Under the pieces are notes generated by a model. The model was not told where the DNA came from. It saw nothing but the letters and a program-made list of their open reading frames with translations, and did no database searches. A DNA stretch of 64,000 nt from positions 56,420,001 through 56,484,000 of the forward strand of contig OZ231127.1 in assembly GCA_965153355.1 (NCBI GenBank), written 5' to 3'. Both the position numbers and the translations under genes were made by a program. Source of the stretch: Flaccisagitta enflata (taxonomy: Eukaryota; Chaetognatha; Sagittoidea; Aphragmophora). How positions within the stretch are numbered: position 1 is the first letter of the stretch; each line of letters begins with the position of its first letter. This document shows, piece by piece, positions 1 to 11,410 of this stretch.

Positions 1-302
1 AGCCTCAAGGCTCCAATACCAGCCCCGAGGCTCCAATACCAGCTTTGAGGCTCCAATCCCAGCCTCAAGGATCCAACCTCAGCTCCGAGGCTCCAACCTC
101 AGCATCATGGCTCTAATTCCAACCTTATGGCTCAAATCCCTTCCTTTGGGCTCAAATCCTGCCTCAATACTCAAATTCTAGCCAAGCATAGGTCATCGGC
201 TCCTTCGGGACTGCTGCCCCTCTCACCTTCACATCTAACATTCACTAACTTTGGGGCAACGGGTACCGCTGACCATCTGACGCTTTTGCGACTATCAATC
301 TA
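1..302. repeat. Truncated minisatellite-bearing element, right end
   Basis: The window opens inside an array of about 20-22 bp units of the form GAGGCTCCAATCCCAGCCTC. The array is followed by the terminal modules CATAGGTCATCGGCTCCTTC (near 190) and GGGGCAACGGGTACCGCTGA (near 253), ending at CGCTTTTGCGACTAT. The same modules in the same order close the complete copy at 5713-6373, so this is the right half of one such element whose left half lies outside the window. No coding sequence was recognised. Confidence 0.8.
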
Positions 303-356
303 TCATTCTACTTTTACCAATTGAGTAACGCTCATATGCATGATGGAAAATAAAGT

Positions 357-1308
<952 letters not shown>

Positions 1309-1349
1309 TCATCCACCACCATCCATCCATCAACAACTACAACACACAG

Positions 1350-1537
1350 ATTCTTGCCTGAGAAAGAAATCTCATCCCACTCATCTGACTCCGCTATAAA
1401 CTCGTTCAACTCGTTGCCTTCAGACAGAAGAAGCACTTCCAGGCCAATTGGGCCAGGAGGAGGAGGAGGAGGAGGAGGCGCAGGTGCAGGAGGAGGAGGA
1501 CAGTTCTCCCTCGTTTCCTCCACCACAACTTCCACCG
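1350..1537 (+). CDS. Possible internal exon, Ser/Gly-rich linker (uncertain)
   Basis: An open 188-bp block lies between a plausible acceptor (CAACACACAG) and a strong donor (GTAAGA at 1538). On the + strand it reads as a Ser/Asn-rich stretch and then a run of glycines broken by Ala, ending in Ser/Thr. It would leave phase 1, which is the phase needed to splice into either lectin exon at 7361 or 7785, so it could be an upstream linker exon of the lectin gene. No domain is recognisable, and the Gly run comes from a GGA microsatellite. The opposite strand is also open (a Pro-rich then acidic reading) but lacks matching splice sites. This could easily be chance. Confidence 0.28.
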
Positions 1538-1592
1538 GTAAGATTTGTTCGATTTTTGTTTTTTCTGGGCGACGTTGATGAGTCCGATTCGT

Positions 1593-1738
1593 GATTTGTG
1601 ATTTGTGATTTGTGATTTGTGATTTGTGATTTGTGATTTATGATTTGTGATTTGTGATTTGTGATTTGTGATTTGTGATTTGTGATTTGTGATTTATGAT
1701 TCGTGATTCGTAATTCGTGATTTGTGGTTTGTGCTTTG
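1593..1738. repeat. 7-bp tandem repeat (GTGATTT)n
   Basis: About 20 tandem copies of GTGATTT with sparse substitutions towards the right end (GTGATTC, GTAATTC). The following 280 bases to 2016 hold no recognised feature. Confidence 0.95.
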
Positions 1739-2579
1739 TGACCAATAAGACTGTACGACGAAGTGTGCGACATTTACACTAGATGGTGAGAAGATTTTGT
1801 ACTGCGAATCCGAGGTGTCACGAACCTATCGACTGGTCGATTAATCGGGTCAATTTTTTGCGCTTCAGAATAATTTTCCTGAGTCACCAAAAGTCAATTG
1901 TATCGGGTCGATTTTTTGTCTTTTTTTCTTTTGGCTAGCATAAATGCGAATTGACAATAAGACTGATATAAAATAGCGTTTTATGTGAGAAATAAGCTCG
2001 TAAAATTGAATTCTTGTACCCTGTCTTCAAAAGCAACTGTAACCAACAAAAGATGTATTGTGTGATAACTATTCCTATTACAAAATTTGGATTTTTTCAT
2101 CTTAATGTATATTAACTGCGGTTTCTTCATGAAAAATTTCAGCACTTTTTATCAAGTGGTTTAGCCTCTGCACCATTTTGAAGTAAAACACCATTTGTGG
2201 CAATACAGCTTTCCATATCGGACATGAATGGGGGTGTTTGACTTCAAACCTCTGTAACTTTTAAACGCTTTGAGCTAAAACTCTGGGATTGGTCTCAAAT
2301 TGAAGAATTTTTGAAGGAGACAATGTCAAGTTTTATAAAGACCCACATTATTATGTGTTTGTTATGCTTTTACCGAGTTTTTCCTTGATTTTTCATATTC
2401 CAACAACATTTCATGTTAAAGATTCATCTTTTTTTTATAACAATATCTTAGAATTACGCACAATATGAAAGAAACTCATTTTAGTAATAAAGATTATTTA
2501 ATATTATGGAATCAATGCAGACACTCAAAATCATTTTTTTTTGTTATTTGGACAAAGTAGAATAAACTTAACTCTTTTA

Positions 2580-2668
2580 AGGGGTTTTCGCATTGGGCGT
2601 ATTATCTGGATATTATCTGGATATTCCCTATAAAATATCTCGTTAATTTTCCCAATGCGAAAACCCCT
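2580..2668. mobile_element. 89-bp PIF/Harbinger-like MITE with TTA target duplication
   Basis: Perfect 18-bp inverted ends AGGGGTTTTCGCATTGGG (2580-2597 and 2651-2668) are flanked by TTA at 2577-2579 and 2669-2671. A 3-bp TTA duplication with G-rich termini is typical of PIF/Harbinger MITEs. It lies inside the element at 2017-3011. Confidence 0.75.
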
Positions 2669-2801
2669 TTATTCTATATCAAAATTGCAATATTTGAGAG
2701 AAATTTGGGTATTTTTCAAAATGATGTAAAAGCTAAACCATTAAACAAAAAGTGCAGAAATTTTGCATAGAGAAACCACAGTTGACATGCTATCAGACAA
2801 A

Positions 2802-2946
2802 AACAAGGCCGTATACACGGCAGCATTAGTCGCGGACGGGTGGGCCGGAGCGGAAAACCTCAAAAAAGAGCTTTGTTACCGACCGACCGACGAACCGACC
2901 GACCGACGGAAAAGTGGCTTATAGAGTCGCGTGTCCGCGACTAAAA
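2802..2946 (+). mobile_element. Hairpin-ended repeat, AGTCGCG subfamily, short copy
   Basis: Starts AACAAGGCCGTATACACGGC, followed by the subterminal AGTCGCGGACGGGTGGGC and a (CCGA)n tract. It ends in a stem-loop AGTCGCG-TGTC-CGCGACT followed by AAAAA. This is a compact deletion form of the family whose 1 kb form is at 11411-12450. The + strand is assigned to the AACAAGG-first orientation in all entries of this family. Confidence 0.85.
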
Positions 2947-3447
2947 ATCTGAATTATGTGATAGAATAGTTTTCACACTATACAGATACAGTTGCTTTTG
3001 AAGACAGGGTAATATGGAATAAAAACAAATGGAAAATTGTTAATAAAATGCTTTACATAAGTATGAAAATACTTATAAAATCGCGGTGCACAGGCGATTG
3101 GATGTCGGCGTGGGACAAACACGCTCTGAACCTAAAGTCAACTACGAAAGCTTGTTTACACCCGCCTCAGATTGTGGTGCATAAAGACTAAAAAGAAACT
3201 TTTCGCTTCTAGAGGGAAGACGTCGCAATCTCTTCTCATCCAAAATTTTCCCCATATTGGAAAATAAGCCTTTCTGAGTATGCTTGAACGCAAAAAATAT
3301 TTTCTGGCTAATTGGCGAAGTGATGGGAAATCTTGCAAAAAATGCTGTTGTCTCTCCTGATTAACTGGTGTTTATTGGCTCTTTTTTCTATTTTCATATC
3401 ATATAATATTACATGTCTACAAAGTGGGTCACTGCGACTATATAGCA

Positions 3448-3649
3448 TTTTTAGTCGCGTGCTACGCGACTCTATGACCCGCTATGTCGGTCAATCCGTT
3501 GGTCGGTCCGTAGCTCTCCATTAGCTTTTTATAAGCGTTCACGGGCAGTTTTTGCGTTACTGCTCCTGCCCAGTTGCTTGAATAGCATTTTTTATCACTG
3601 CCCCTGCCCACCCGCACGCAACTTCGGTAGCCGTGTATACGGCCTTGTT
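3448..3649 (-). mobile_element. Hairpin-ended repeat, AGTCGCG subfamily
   Basis: Begins TTTTTAGTCGCG-TGCTA-CGCGACT, then GTC(C/G)-rich tandem tetranucleotides, two related blocks (GCTCCTGCCC and CACTGCCCCTGCCCACCCGC), the subterminal GCACGCAACT, and closes GGCCTTGTT. The flanking DNA from 3012 to 3447 and from 3650 to 4284 has no recognised gene. Confidence 0.85.
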
Positions 3650-4284
3650 ACTTGTTAAAAGGGCTTACTGGCAAAACAATCGACCTATGGTCGATTTTGG
3701 GTCGATTTTTTTGGGGGGCTCGACCACGATTCGTTCGACTCGGTCGATTATTGTAATCAATAGTTAATGACACCTCTGCTGCGAATGTATAGAAATTGAC
3801 TTGATCAAACTGAAAAAAAGGAGCACTGGCCAAAATAGCATCAATTCACTGTCTTGATGCGGGAAAACCAAATGGAGGCCTTGTAGCGGCTACGTCTCTT
3901 CAGAATTGAATCTGTACTGCAGGATAGGATTTGGACTGAAGTGAGTTCTTAATGATACTAATGAGGAAAAAATAGAATCACCAAAAAGCAAGCAGAAATT
4001 CATTTCGAAATTGGCATTGAATTTGAAAAAGTTGATGGATTCCTCTCGTGATGAAATTCATATCGATGAAAAAACAGTTCAGTTCCCATTTCAAAATTGA
4101 TAATTTACGAAAGTAAACCAAGGCAAAGCTGGGACTAAAATTTCATCAATCCAAGGATTGGAATGAATTAAAACAATAGGTCTTTTTACCTCTCTTGGAA
4201 TTTAAAGAGAAAGAATGGAAGAAATAATGGATGTTTCATATTTCGTAGTTTCACTGCGTTCGCCCGATAAGTCGGTTTTGTGAG

Positions 4285-4495
4285 CACAAGGCCGGATACA
4301 CGGCTTCCTTAGTCGCGCACGGCTGGGCAAAGGTAATGATGGTGATAGGTACCAAGGAATTTGGGTACTTCAGAATTTTGTAAAAAAAGGCTGATTGACG
4401 CCAAAAGAAATATTAGCAAGTGACGAACGAACTGACCGACAGATGGCCCAATAGAAATACTGACTAACACGGCGAGGGACAATGTCGCAACTGAT
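4285..4495 (+). mobile_element. Degenerate hairpin-ended repeat
   Basis: Begins ACAAGGCCGGATACACGGC and TTAGTCGCGCACGG like the intact copies, but the middle and the closing stem (GTCGCAACTGA) have diverged. An old or rearranged copy. Confidence 0.6.
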
Positions 4496-4703
4496 AGGCA
4501 AAGGAAAAAAAAACATTCGGTTAATCATGCAGATAAAACATAAATCTAATAAGTTTGTAAATGAAAAATAATTATGATGGAAGAAGGCGATGAAACGAGA
4601 AACGGAAGAAGAGAGAGAAAGAGGCTAATGCTCGTGCGATGACGCTAGACAACTGAGGGAGAGGAAATAATTTGATTATGCAAACTAATCAAAGGACGCA
4701 AAC

Positions 4704-4895
<192 letters not shown>

Positions 4896-5256
4896 TTAAG
4901 CTTTGAATGGGAGGCCGTATCAAATGGTTGTCGCTGTCATGCTCGATACATAGTTCGTATGTCAATCACTTTATATTGCATTGAAGAATGCTTTACGCTG
5001 AGCTCGGTGGTGGCTGAGGCAGACTGATTCATTACCTGCAGAGCTAACATTAGGCGATGCAAGGGCTGAGATCGCTGATTTTAGATCTTTGTGAGGGCTA
5101 ATTTCAGCCTATTTTCAGGCCTGGGAGTGATGATTTGAGGCCAAAGAATTTCAGGCTGGAATCGAGAGGGTTGACCATAGCTCTGGGGGCTGATTTGATA
5201 GAGCTGACATGAGGCCCGAGAAGCCTTGCCAAGACGCCAAAAAGCTTTGCCAAGAA

Positions 5257-5385
5257 CAACTGTGATCTAGTGGAATTCGTCTCTTTTGAGGTCCCTCCAT
5301 CCAAATCTGTCCATCAAGGCCCTTGGTGGACAGATTTGAGGTCTGGAGGGACCTCAAAAGAGACAAAGTCCTCCAGATCACAATT
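5257..5385. repeat. Near-perfect hairpin palindrome, arms about 60 bp
   Basis: The left arm (from about 5257, containing GTCTCTTTTGAGGTCCCTCC) is repeated in reverse complement on the right (GGAGGGACCTCAAAAGAGAC at about 5345-5364), meeting at AAGGCCCTTGG near 5318. The loop is only a few bases, so the DNA could extrude a cruciform and the RNA a long stem. No mobile element termini were identified. Confidence 0.8.
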
Positions 5386-5712
5386 GATCTAATGCATGAA
5401 GGAAGAGCGCGGATTTTTGGTCTGAAGGGGGGTATTGAGGTATGAGAGAGAGAATATTTGAGGCTTGAGAGGGACCGCTGCTCTGCCCTGCAACCCATCA
5501 TCTACAATCACCATCAAAGGAGGGTATCAGGTATCGCTGACCACATATTGCCCTTGGGCCTTTGGTTGTTGCTGTCAATATCATTGCCCTCTGTGTGTGG
5601 TCGGTGGAGAAAATTAGATTTAACCTTGGGCACGCCACGGGGAAAACATCTGCAGGCTGTATTAAATACTTGGTCATAATGGCCATTGATTTTGTCCTCA
5701 GGAAGACTTCTC

Positions 5713-6373
5713 CTTTTGGGCAGCGGCCCCGAAGGGGTCGATGACCTATGCTTTCACACAGGAGAAATTTCTCCTCCTTCTCCTTCTCCTCCTCCTCCTC
5801 CTCTGTACCCCCCTCCTGGCCTTCACGCCTAAAATAGCCTCTAGGCCCAAATCCCAGCCTCGAGGCCCAAATCCAAGCTTCGAGGCCCAAATCCCAGTCT
5901 CGAGGTCTAAATCCCAGCCTTGAGGCCCAAATCTCAGTCTTGAGGCCCAAATTCCAGCTTTGAGGCCCAAATCCCAGCCTCGAGGCCCAAATCCCAGCCT
6001 TGAGGCTCAAATCCCACCCTCCAGACTCAAATCCCAGCTTCTAGGCCCTAATCCCAGCCTTGAGGCCCAATTCCCAGCTTTGAGGCCAAAATCCCAACCT
6101 TGAAGCCCAAATCCCAACCTTGAGGCCCAAATCCCAACCTTGAGGCTCAAATCCCAGTCTCGAGGCTCAAATCCCAGCCACGTGGCTCAAATCCCCACCT
6201 CCAGGCTCAAATCCCAGCTTCAAGGCCCCAATTCCAGCCTCCAGGCTCAAATAAAAACAGCATAGGTCATCGGCTCCTTCGGGGCCCCTGCCCCTCTCAC
6301 CACCTTACACCTTCATACACTCACATAGGGGCAACGGGTACCGCTGACCATCTAACGCTTTTGCGACTATTTG
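5713..6373. mobile_element. Complete TGAGGCT-minisatellite element
   Basis: The left boundary module TTTGGGCAGCGGCCCCGAAG...GACCTATG (5715-5750) is repeated in inverted form at about 6259-6290 (CATAGGTCATCGGCTCCTTC...). Between them lie a pyrimidine-rich stretch and about 400 bp of tandem units of about 21 bp (GAGGCCCAAATCCCAGCCTC). After the right module comes GGGGCAACGGGTACCGCTGA and CGCTTTTGCGACTATTT. The copy at 27405-28026 has the same parts in reverse. It is non-coding and probably a non-autonomous mobile element with an internal array. Confidence 0.7.
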
Positions 6374-7360
6374 TTTCTATAAGAATTAAAGGAAATGCTC
6401 TTCATAATTTGTTTAAAATCAACAAAATGTAGCTCTAAAACCATGTTTTTTTTTCATAGATCTTTTCACATTAAAATCTTTTAAGTTTTGAGTAAAGATT
6501 CAAATTCCTAGTAAATTTTCTAATTGTTTGATAGTTCGCACTATACAGTTCTACTCAAAAATGAAAATATCGAATTTTCTTTCAACATATGACAACAATA
6601 TTGCTAATATAACAACCAAAAGTGATGTAACAAAAAAATTAACTTTATTGTTTCTTGATAAAAGCATACAGTGCGACCTATCAAATGAATGGAAATTTTG
6701 CAAGGAATAAGATTCTTTTACAAGAATTAAAGATGGGCGACAACCATTCAACTTATCTAGCCAAATTTTTTTCTCTTTGCTATGAAGTGATAAATAGCCC
6801 TTCCAGATGCCCAAACCACTCGCTATCAAGACCGAGCATTTTTCTCGATCTATGAAAGCCTCCCCCAAAGCGTGTGGGAAAATCAGTGGGTGAATCTACC
6901 TCGAAAAACGGATTGCCAGGGAATCTTTTAACTCAATTTTTCCTGAGGGGGGAGGGTATTCGTCACTGCTGTAGTGATGTCTGCTTGGTAATTGACTTGC
7001 TGCAAAACAAGAACCAGCAAATAGATATGGGATATAAAAGAATTTTTAAAAATGGGAGAGCAAATAGCATGAATATACGCTTGAGTGAATGAATGAACGA
7101 ATGAATAAATAAAGAATTGAATAAATGAAAGAATCAATGAATCAATGATTGAATGACTAAATGACTGAATAAATGATAAAATGGTTGGATGATTTTTTTT
7201 GTTGAACGATTGAGAAAATGGAATGAAATACCGCCAAATCATGAATGAAATACGATTGAAAAATTGACTGAAAGGTAAAAGGAATAAATGGTTGGCAAGT
7301 CATTCATGATTATCTGCTCTTTATTTAAAGATTGTCCTTCTTTTTTATTTCCCCCAAAAG
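6374..7360. other. No recognised gene; AT-rich DNA with a GAAT-type array
   Basis: The interval between the minisatellite element and the first lectin exon is AT-rich. It contains an imperfect ATGAATGA-type tandem stretch at about 7083-7180. The short open frames here show no recognisable domain. An exon with a signal peptide for the lectin gene was looked for and not found. Confidence 0.6.
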
Positions 7361-7456
7361 TCTACCCAACTCCAAGCCACCCTTTGTATCCAAGAATGAG
7401 GATCAACCTCGCTCTTTTTAAACCTGCCCACCAGTCCTCTGTGCTCACCAACAAAG
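7361..7456 (+). CDS. F-type lectin domain exon 1a (first of a duplicated pair)
   Basis: This exon encodes the start of an F-type lectin (fucose-binding, F5/8C-like beta-sandwich) domain. The acceptor is TTTCCCCCAAAAG and the donor GTAAGT at 7457; both phases are 1, so the 96-bp exon is symmetric and can be skipped or swapped without a frame change. The translation includes RINLALFKPAHQSSVLTNKG, matching the family's opening N-L-A-x-x-K-P-x-x-Q-S-S. It is about 85% identical at nucleotide level over its last 65 bp to exon 1b, with several synonymous differences (AAC/AAT, GTG/GTA, ACC/ACT), which supports real coding. The protein would be secreted or extracellular, as is usual for the family, but the signal-peptide exon was not seen. 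The splice model is inferred from sequence only. Confidence 0.8.
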
Positions 7457-7546
7457 GTAAGTCGTCTTATCTTTCACCCTTTCTCTGTTTTCTCTTCTCT
7501 TTTCACGTCCCTTCATGTTTCATTTTGCGAGTGAAGCAGAAGGACA

Positions 7547-7563
7547 GACTGGTGGGCAGGTTT
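7547..7563. promoter_or_regulatory. Intronic 17-nt element complementary to lectin exons 1a and 1b
   Basis: GACTGGTGGGCAGGTTT in the intron between exons 1a and 1b is the exact reverse complement of 7420-7436 in exon 1a. It also pairs with 7856-7872 in exon 1b with a single G-U wobble. In the transcript the one intronic site could pair with either exon but not both at once, a geometry known from competing-structure control of mutually exclusive exons. It may instead be the remnant of an inverted exon fragment. The complementarity is seen directly; function is inferred. Confidence 0.5.
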
Positions 7564-7784
7564 CAAAATCAAATATTATTTCCCTCATTCTTTTTTATCG
7601 TATTTGAATATTTTTCTTCATATCTCTAAAATTTTTCTGCTACAAAAAAAAAATACAATCTATAAAAAAAAACGGGTGGCAGTAGACCGAAGGGGAAAAG
7701 ATTATCTTTTTAAATTTACGTTTATAATATCCTATATATTTATGAAAATTTTAAAAGGCTCTTCTCCTTTGCTCTCTCCCGCAG

Positions 7785-7892
7785 TCGTCTACACCACAAC
7801 TCAGCCTTTACAATTTCCAAAGAAACAGAGAGTGAGGATCAATCTCGCTCTTGCCAAACCTGCCTACCAGTCCTCTGTACTCACTAGCAAAG
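7785..7892 (+). CDS. F-type lectin domain exon 1b (second of a duplicated pair)
   Basis: A 108-bp symmetric phase 1-1 exon with acceptor CTCTCTCCCGCAG and donor GTAAAT at 7893. It encodes a 36-codon block that includes VRINLALAKPAYQSSVLTSK, the opening strand of the F-type lectin fold, and closely parallels exon 1a while differing in its first 12-14 residues. Either exon joins in frame to exon 3 at 8451. Joining both would duplicate the first strand of the sandwich, so alternative or mutually exclusive use is more likely than inclusion together. The introns on either side are short (328 and 558 bp). Confidence 0.8.
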
Positions 7893-8450
7893 GTAAATGT
7901 CCTCGACTTTACCCGATTATGTAAATCTCACTTTAAATAAAACTTCGCATTTGTTTTTTGATTTTGTTGGGTTTCTTTTTTTTTTTTTTTCTTTTTTTTT
8001 GCACAGTGAAAGCAATTTGCTTTGTGATTTTTTTCTCGCTGACGAAAATGATGAGAATGATGGTTCCCTTTCCTGTCGATTACCTGTTTTCCATGTCTCA
8101 CTTCCTGCAATTTTACCTTTTCTGTTTTCGTTTTTGTTTTCGTTTTTTTTTCTATCATTAACTTTTTTTCGTCTATGTGTTTAGAATCAGAATTAGAATT
8201 TAGAATTAGAATTAGATTGCTTCCCTTTCCATTGTGACGTTATGGCTTATGCAATTCCTTCATCTCGGTTCCTTTTTTTTTTTTTTTCTTTTTTTTTTAA
8301 TCAATGAATCTAATGGAAAACCGATATATTTTTTTCCATGTTGTGCATTCATCAAACACCCAAATTTTCTCGAGATAATCATTGATGATATCATATATGA
8401 TCGCAATGATATCTAAGCTCAATGATGATATTTCATTTCATTCTTTATAG

Positions 8451-8528
8451 GTTTTTCTGCCAATGCTTCTCTTGCCGTGGACGGGAACGACGCCGGAGAA
8501 TACTACCTTGGCTCTTGCTCACACACAA
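8451..8528 (+). CDS. F-type lectin domain exon 3
   Basis: A 78-bp phase 1-1 exon with acceptor CATTCTTTATAG and donor GTGAGG at 8529. The translation contains FSANASLAVDGN followed by YYLGSCSHT. This matches the family's A-V-D-G-N loop and the C-x-H-T segment, whose His contacts fucose in characterised F-type lectins. An N-A-S glycosylation sequon is present. The last base pairs with the first two of exon 4 to make Asn, continuing the usual H-T-N run. Confidence 0.82.
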
Positions 8529-11410
8529 GTGAGGCTTTAAGCAATGTTGTCGCCGTTGTTTTTGTTTTTGTTTTTGTTCTCTTTGTTTTTGTTTTTTGTT
8601 TTTTGTTTTTTGTTTTTTGTTTTTTGTTTTTTGTTTTTTGTTTTTTGTTTTTTGTTTTTTGTTTTTTGTTTTTTGTTTTTTGTTTTTTGTTTTTGTTTTT
8701 GTTTTTGTTTTTGTTTTTTGTCGTATTTGTTGTAGTGATTGTTGTGATGCCATTGCCGTTATTTCGCCATCTTAAGCACAGACAGAAGCAGCCCGTGTTT
8801 ATTGCTGTTAAGCTTCATGTCCTTTTGTCACGGTTCATCCCCTTTGGCCTGCCGGTTGGCTCGTTCCCCTTCTAACTTCTCAACAACAATTCAATACTCG
8901 TCCTGCGAGTTTTCACTCATAATGGCGCTTTTTTATTCTCCTTTGCGTTTCTCCGTTTTCTTGCTTGTTGTCAGTGTTGTCCCTAATCTGTTCTCTTGTT
9001 TAATTTTCGCTGAGTCAGAATTCCCCGTCTTTCTAAAGATGCGTCCGTCCTTTCTCACATATAAAACAAGACACTCTTTAGAAAGTTTTTGAAAGCCTCT
9101 TTGTTTTTCTTTTTATCTCTACGTCCATCCGTCCGTCCATATATCTCAAATCCCTAGCGCCAAAGTCAATACACGCAGAGACTCAGTCAGAATGCATCGT
9201 TGCCCGATCGGGCTTGTTTCTTTTGACCACTCACTGTTCTCACGGTTCATTTGCATTCATTCAAAGGCGGATTTCCTCTTGTTTGAGCGGAAATCTGAGT
9301 TTGTTCTCTTTATTATATGTGGTTTGGTTTTTTTCCGACAGATGATTTTTTGAATCGTCTTGGTGCTATTGTGATTCGTTTGAACGTGATCCTTCCTTTA
9401 GGTCGATCGGTCGATGCGTCAATCGGAACCGCTGCAGATTTCCCCCTCATATTTTTCCTTTCTTCAGGGAGAATGAAGAAAAAGATTCATGAATTTGTCT
9501 TTCTCGAATTTCATGTTCAATTGGCTAATTCTTTGCATACAATTCTTAGAGCACAACTTCTTCACCTCTTTGGATGCTGGCTCACTTGCGATCTCGCCTC
9601 TATTTTTCTTCTTCTTTTCTTTCTATCCCCTCGTCCGCGCTCGCGGCTTCCGCTTCCGTCAGCTCCACTGCCTCCGCCTCTTTAGCTTTGTACGCATCTT
9701 TTAGTTCCGCTTCTTCCACATCTCACATCTCAAGCGTTTCCACTTCCGTTACTACCTCCTCTTCCATCACTTCTGCCTCTTCCACTTCTTCTACCATCAA
9801 CTGCTTCCCTCCTGCTCGCCTTCTCATCTTGCCTCTTGCCCTAGTTCACCGGCACCCACCTGCATCGGCTTGTCGACCAACACTGCTTCCACCGCCTTCT
9901 CTTCTTTTTCCTCCTCCTGTACCAACACTGCTATTGTCTCTTTTGCCTCCACTGCCGTTTCCACCTTTTAGTTGTTCCGGCTGATCTTCTATTTGGGCAG
10001 CGGCCTCTTAGACCTTATATCAGACCTCAAATCAAGTCTGTCATCTCTCAGTTCATTTTGATCTTAAATCTGTGCGCATAAAATCAGCCACAAACCATCC
10101 CTCTGAGACCAAGATCAGCCTTCTCGGGCCTTATATCACCATTCACAGTCACTGAATCACGTCATTGGTTACAGTGTATCTCCCATACCGCATCTACCTC
10201 CACAGTTTTTGCCTCCTCTGCCTAATTCCACTTGTTTTACCTCCACACATTCCCCCTGTTCGGGCTCTTCTGCCAATCCCGCCTAATGTTTTTCCACCAC
10301 TTATGCCTCTTTCTAATCCCCTTCTTCTGCCTTTTCTGCCACTTCCACCTCAAATGCTTGCCGCCTCTTTCACCTCTTTCGCCTCTTCCACCGTTGCCGC
10401 CGCCTCCTCCACTGCCTCCTCCTACGCCGCCTCCGCCTCCGCCGCCTCTTCCGCTGCCGCCACCTCACCGCCTTAAGATTCGAAAGCGTAAATTCTCGCT
10501 CGTGAAAAATGAGGTTTGAGGTCGTTGAGGTCAGAGTTCATTCTGGGAAAAAGAGATAAACGCGATTTTAAGGCTCGCTTCTCTTTGGTCACGCCACTCG
10601 TCACTCGCGCACTCGTCAGCTGCTGTACCACAAATGCGCGACACGCGCTTTTTGAAAAAAAAAAAGGAAAAACAAAATAAAACCTTTTTCTCCTCCTTTC
10701 CTCACCTCTCAGATTCTGTTCCGCTCCACTTACAGCCACTCTTCGTCTTTGCTGCATGTGCTCACCCAAACGATTCTTTCTTTATCATCCTCCGTCGAAT
10801 TCACTGCTTTCTTCCTTGTGGCTATTCTCCCCATTCCCTCTCTCTTCCAATACTTGCCAGGATTCACGCCATCTCTGTTTCTAAAACCATTGTCTCAGGT
10901 TCCATATGAACTGACTCAGTTTTTCCCTTTTTCCCACTCTTACCTTCCACCACAACTCTCAAACTTCCATACTCAATCCTTAAACCTCACACAGTTAATC
11001 CGCGCCAGAGCGAACCCGCCTATAAAAATTCATAGTTGAATTTATATTGGCTATAAGACAGCTTCATTATAAGGCATGTTTTGTCCAGTTCCATAACACG
11101 CGCTCTACGGAAAATCGACTTCCTAGGCCCCCACAACTTAACTCGGAGCCCTCTTGTCCCAACTTTCAACCTTAAAGCCCTTTATCCTAAACCGTAAGTT
11201 CTCAGCCATAAACCCGCCAAAGTCCACCCTCAATTTCCGATCTTTACCCTCCAGCCTCAACCAATATCCCTCAGCTCTCCGAACAACCCTCTCCAGTTCT
11301 CCACGCCTTCACTAAAATTAGAGTCCTGCCGGTTTAGCAGGCAGCTCTGAGACGCAGAAAACGTCGTTTTTACTTCTCAGCGGGAGCTTAAGCGCAGATC
11401 CACTCCCAAG

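Larger units (their letters stand above)
2017..3011. mobile_element. Long-TIR mariner/Tc1-like MITE with two nested insertions
   Basis: The ends are perfect 25-bp inverted repeats (2017-2041 and 2987-3011) starting TACCCTGTCTTCAAAAGCAA. Homology between the arms continues inward for about 170 bp or more (2042-2210 against roughly 2690-2986). The outermost TA at each side fits a TA target duplication, which suggests the Tc1/mariner superfamily. There is no transposase, so it is non-autonomous. A Harbinger-like MITE (2580-2668) lies in the centre and a hairpin-ended repeat (2802-2946) in the right arm, giving three generations of insertion. Confidence 0.8.

Noticed and set aside
10165-10519. 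Proline/alanine-rich open frames
   Set aside because: Products of CCT/GCC-rich low-complexity DNA within the lectin intron, with no splice-supported boundaries.
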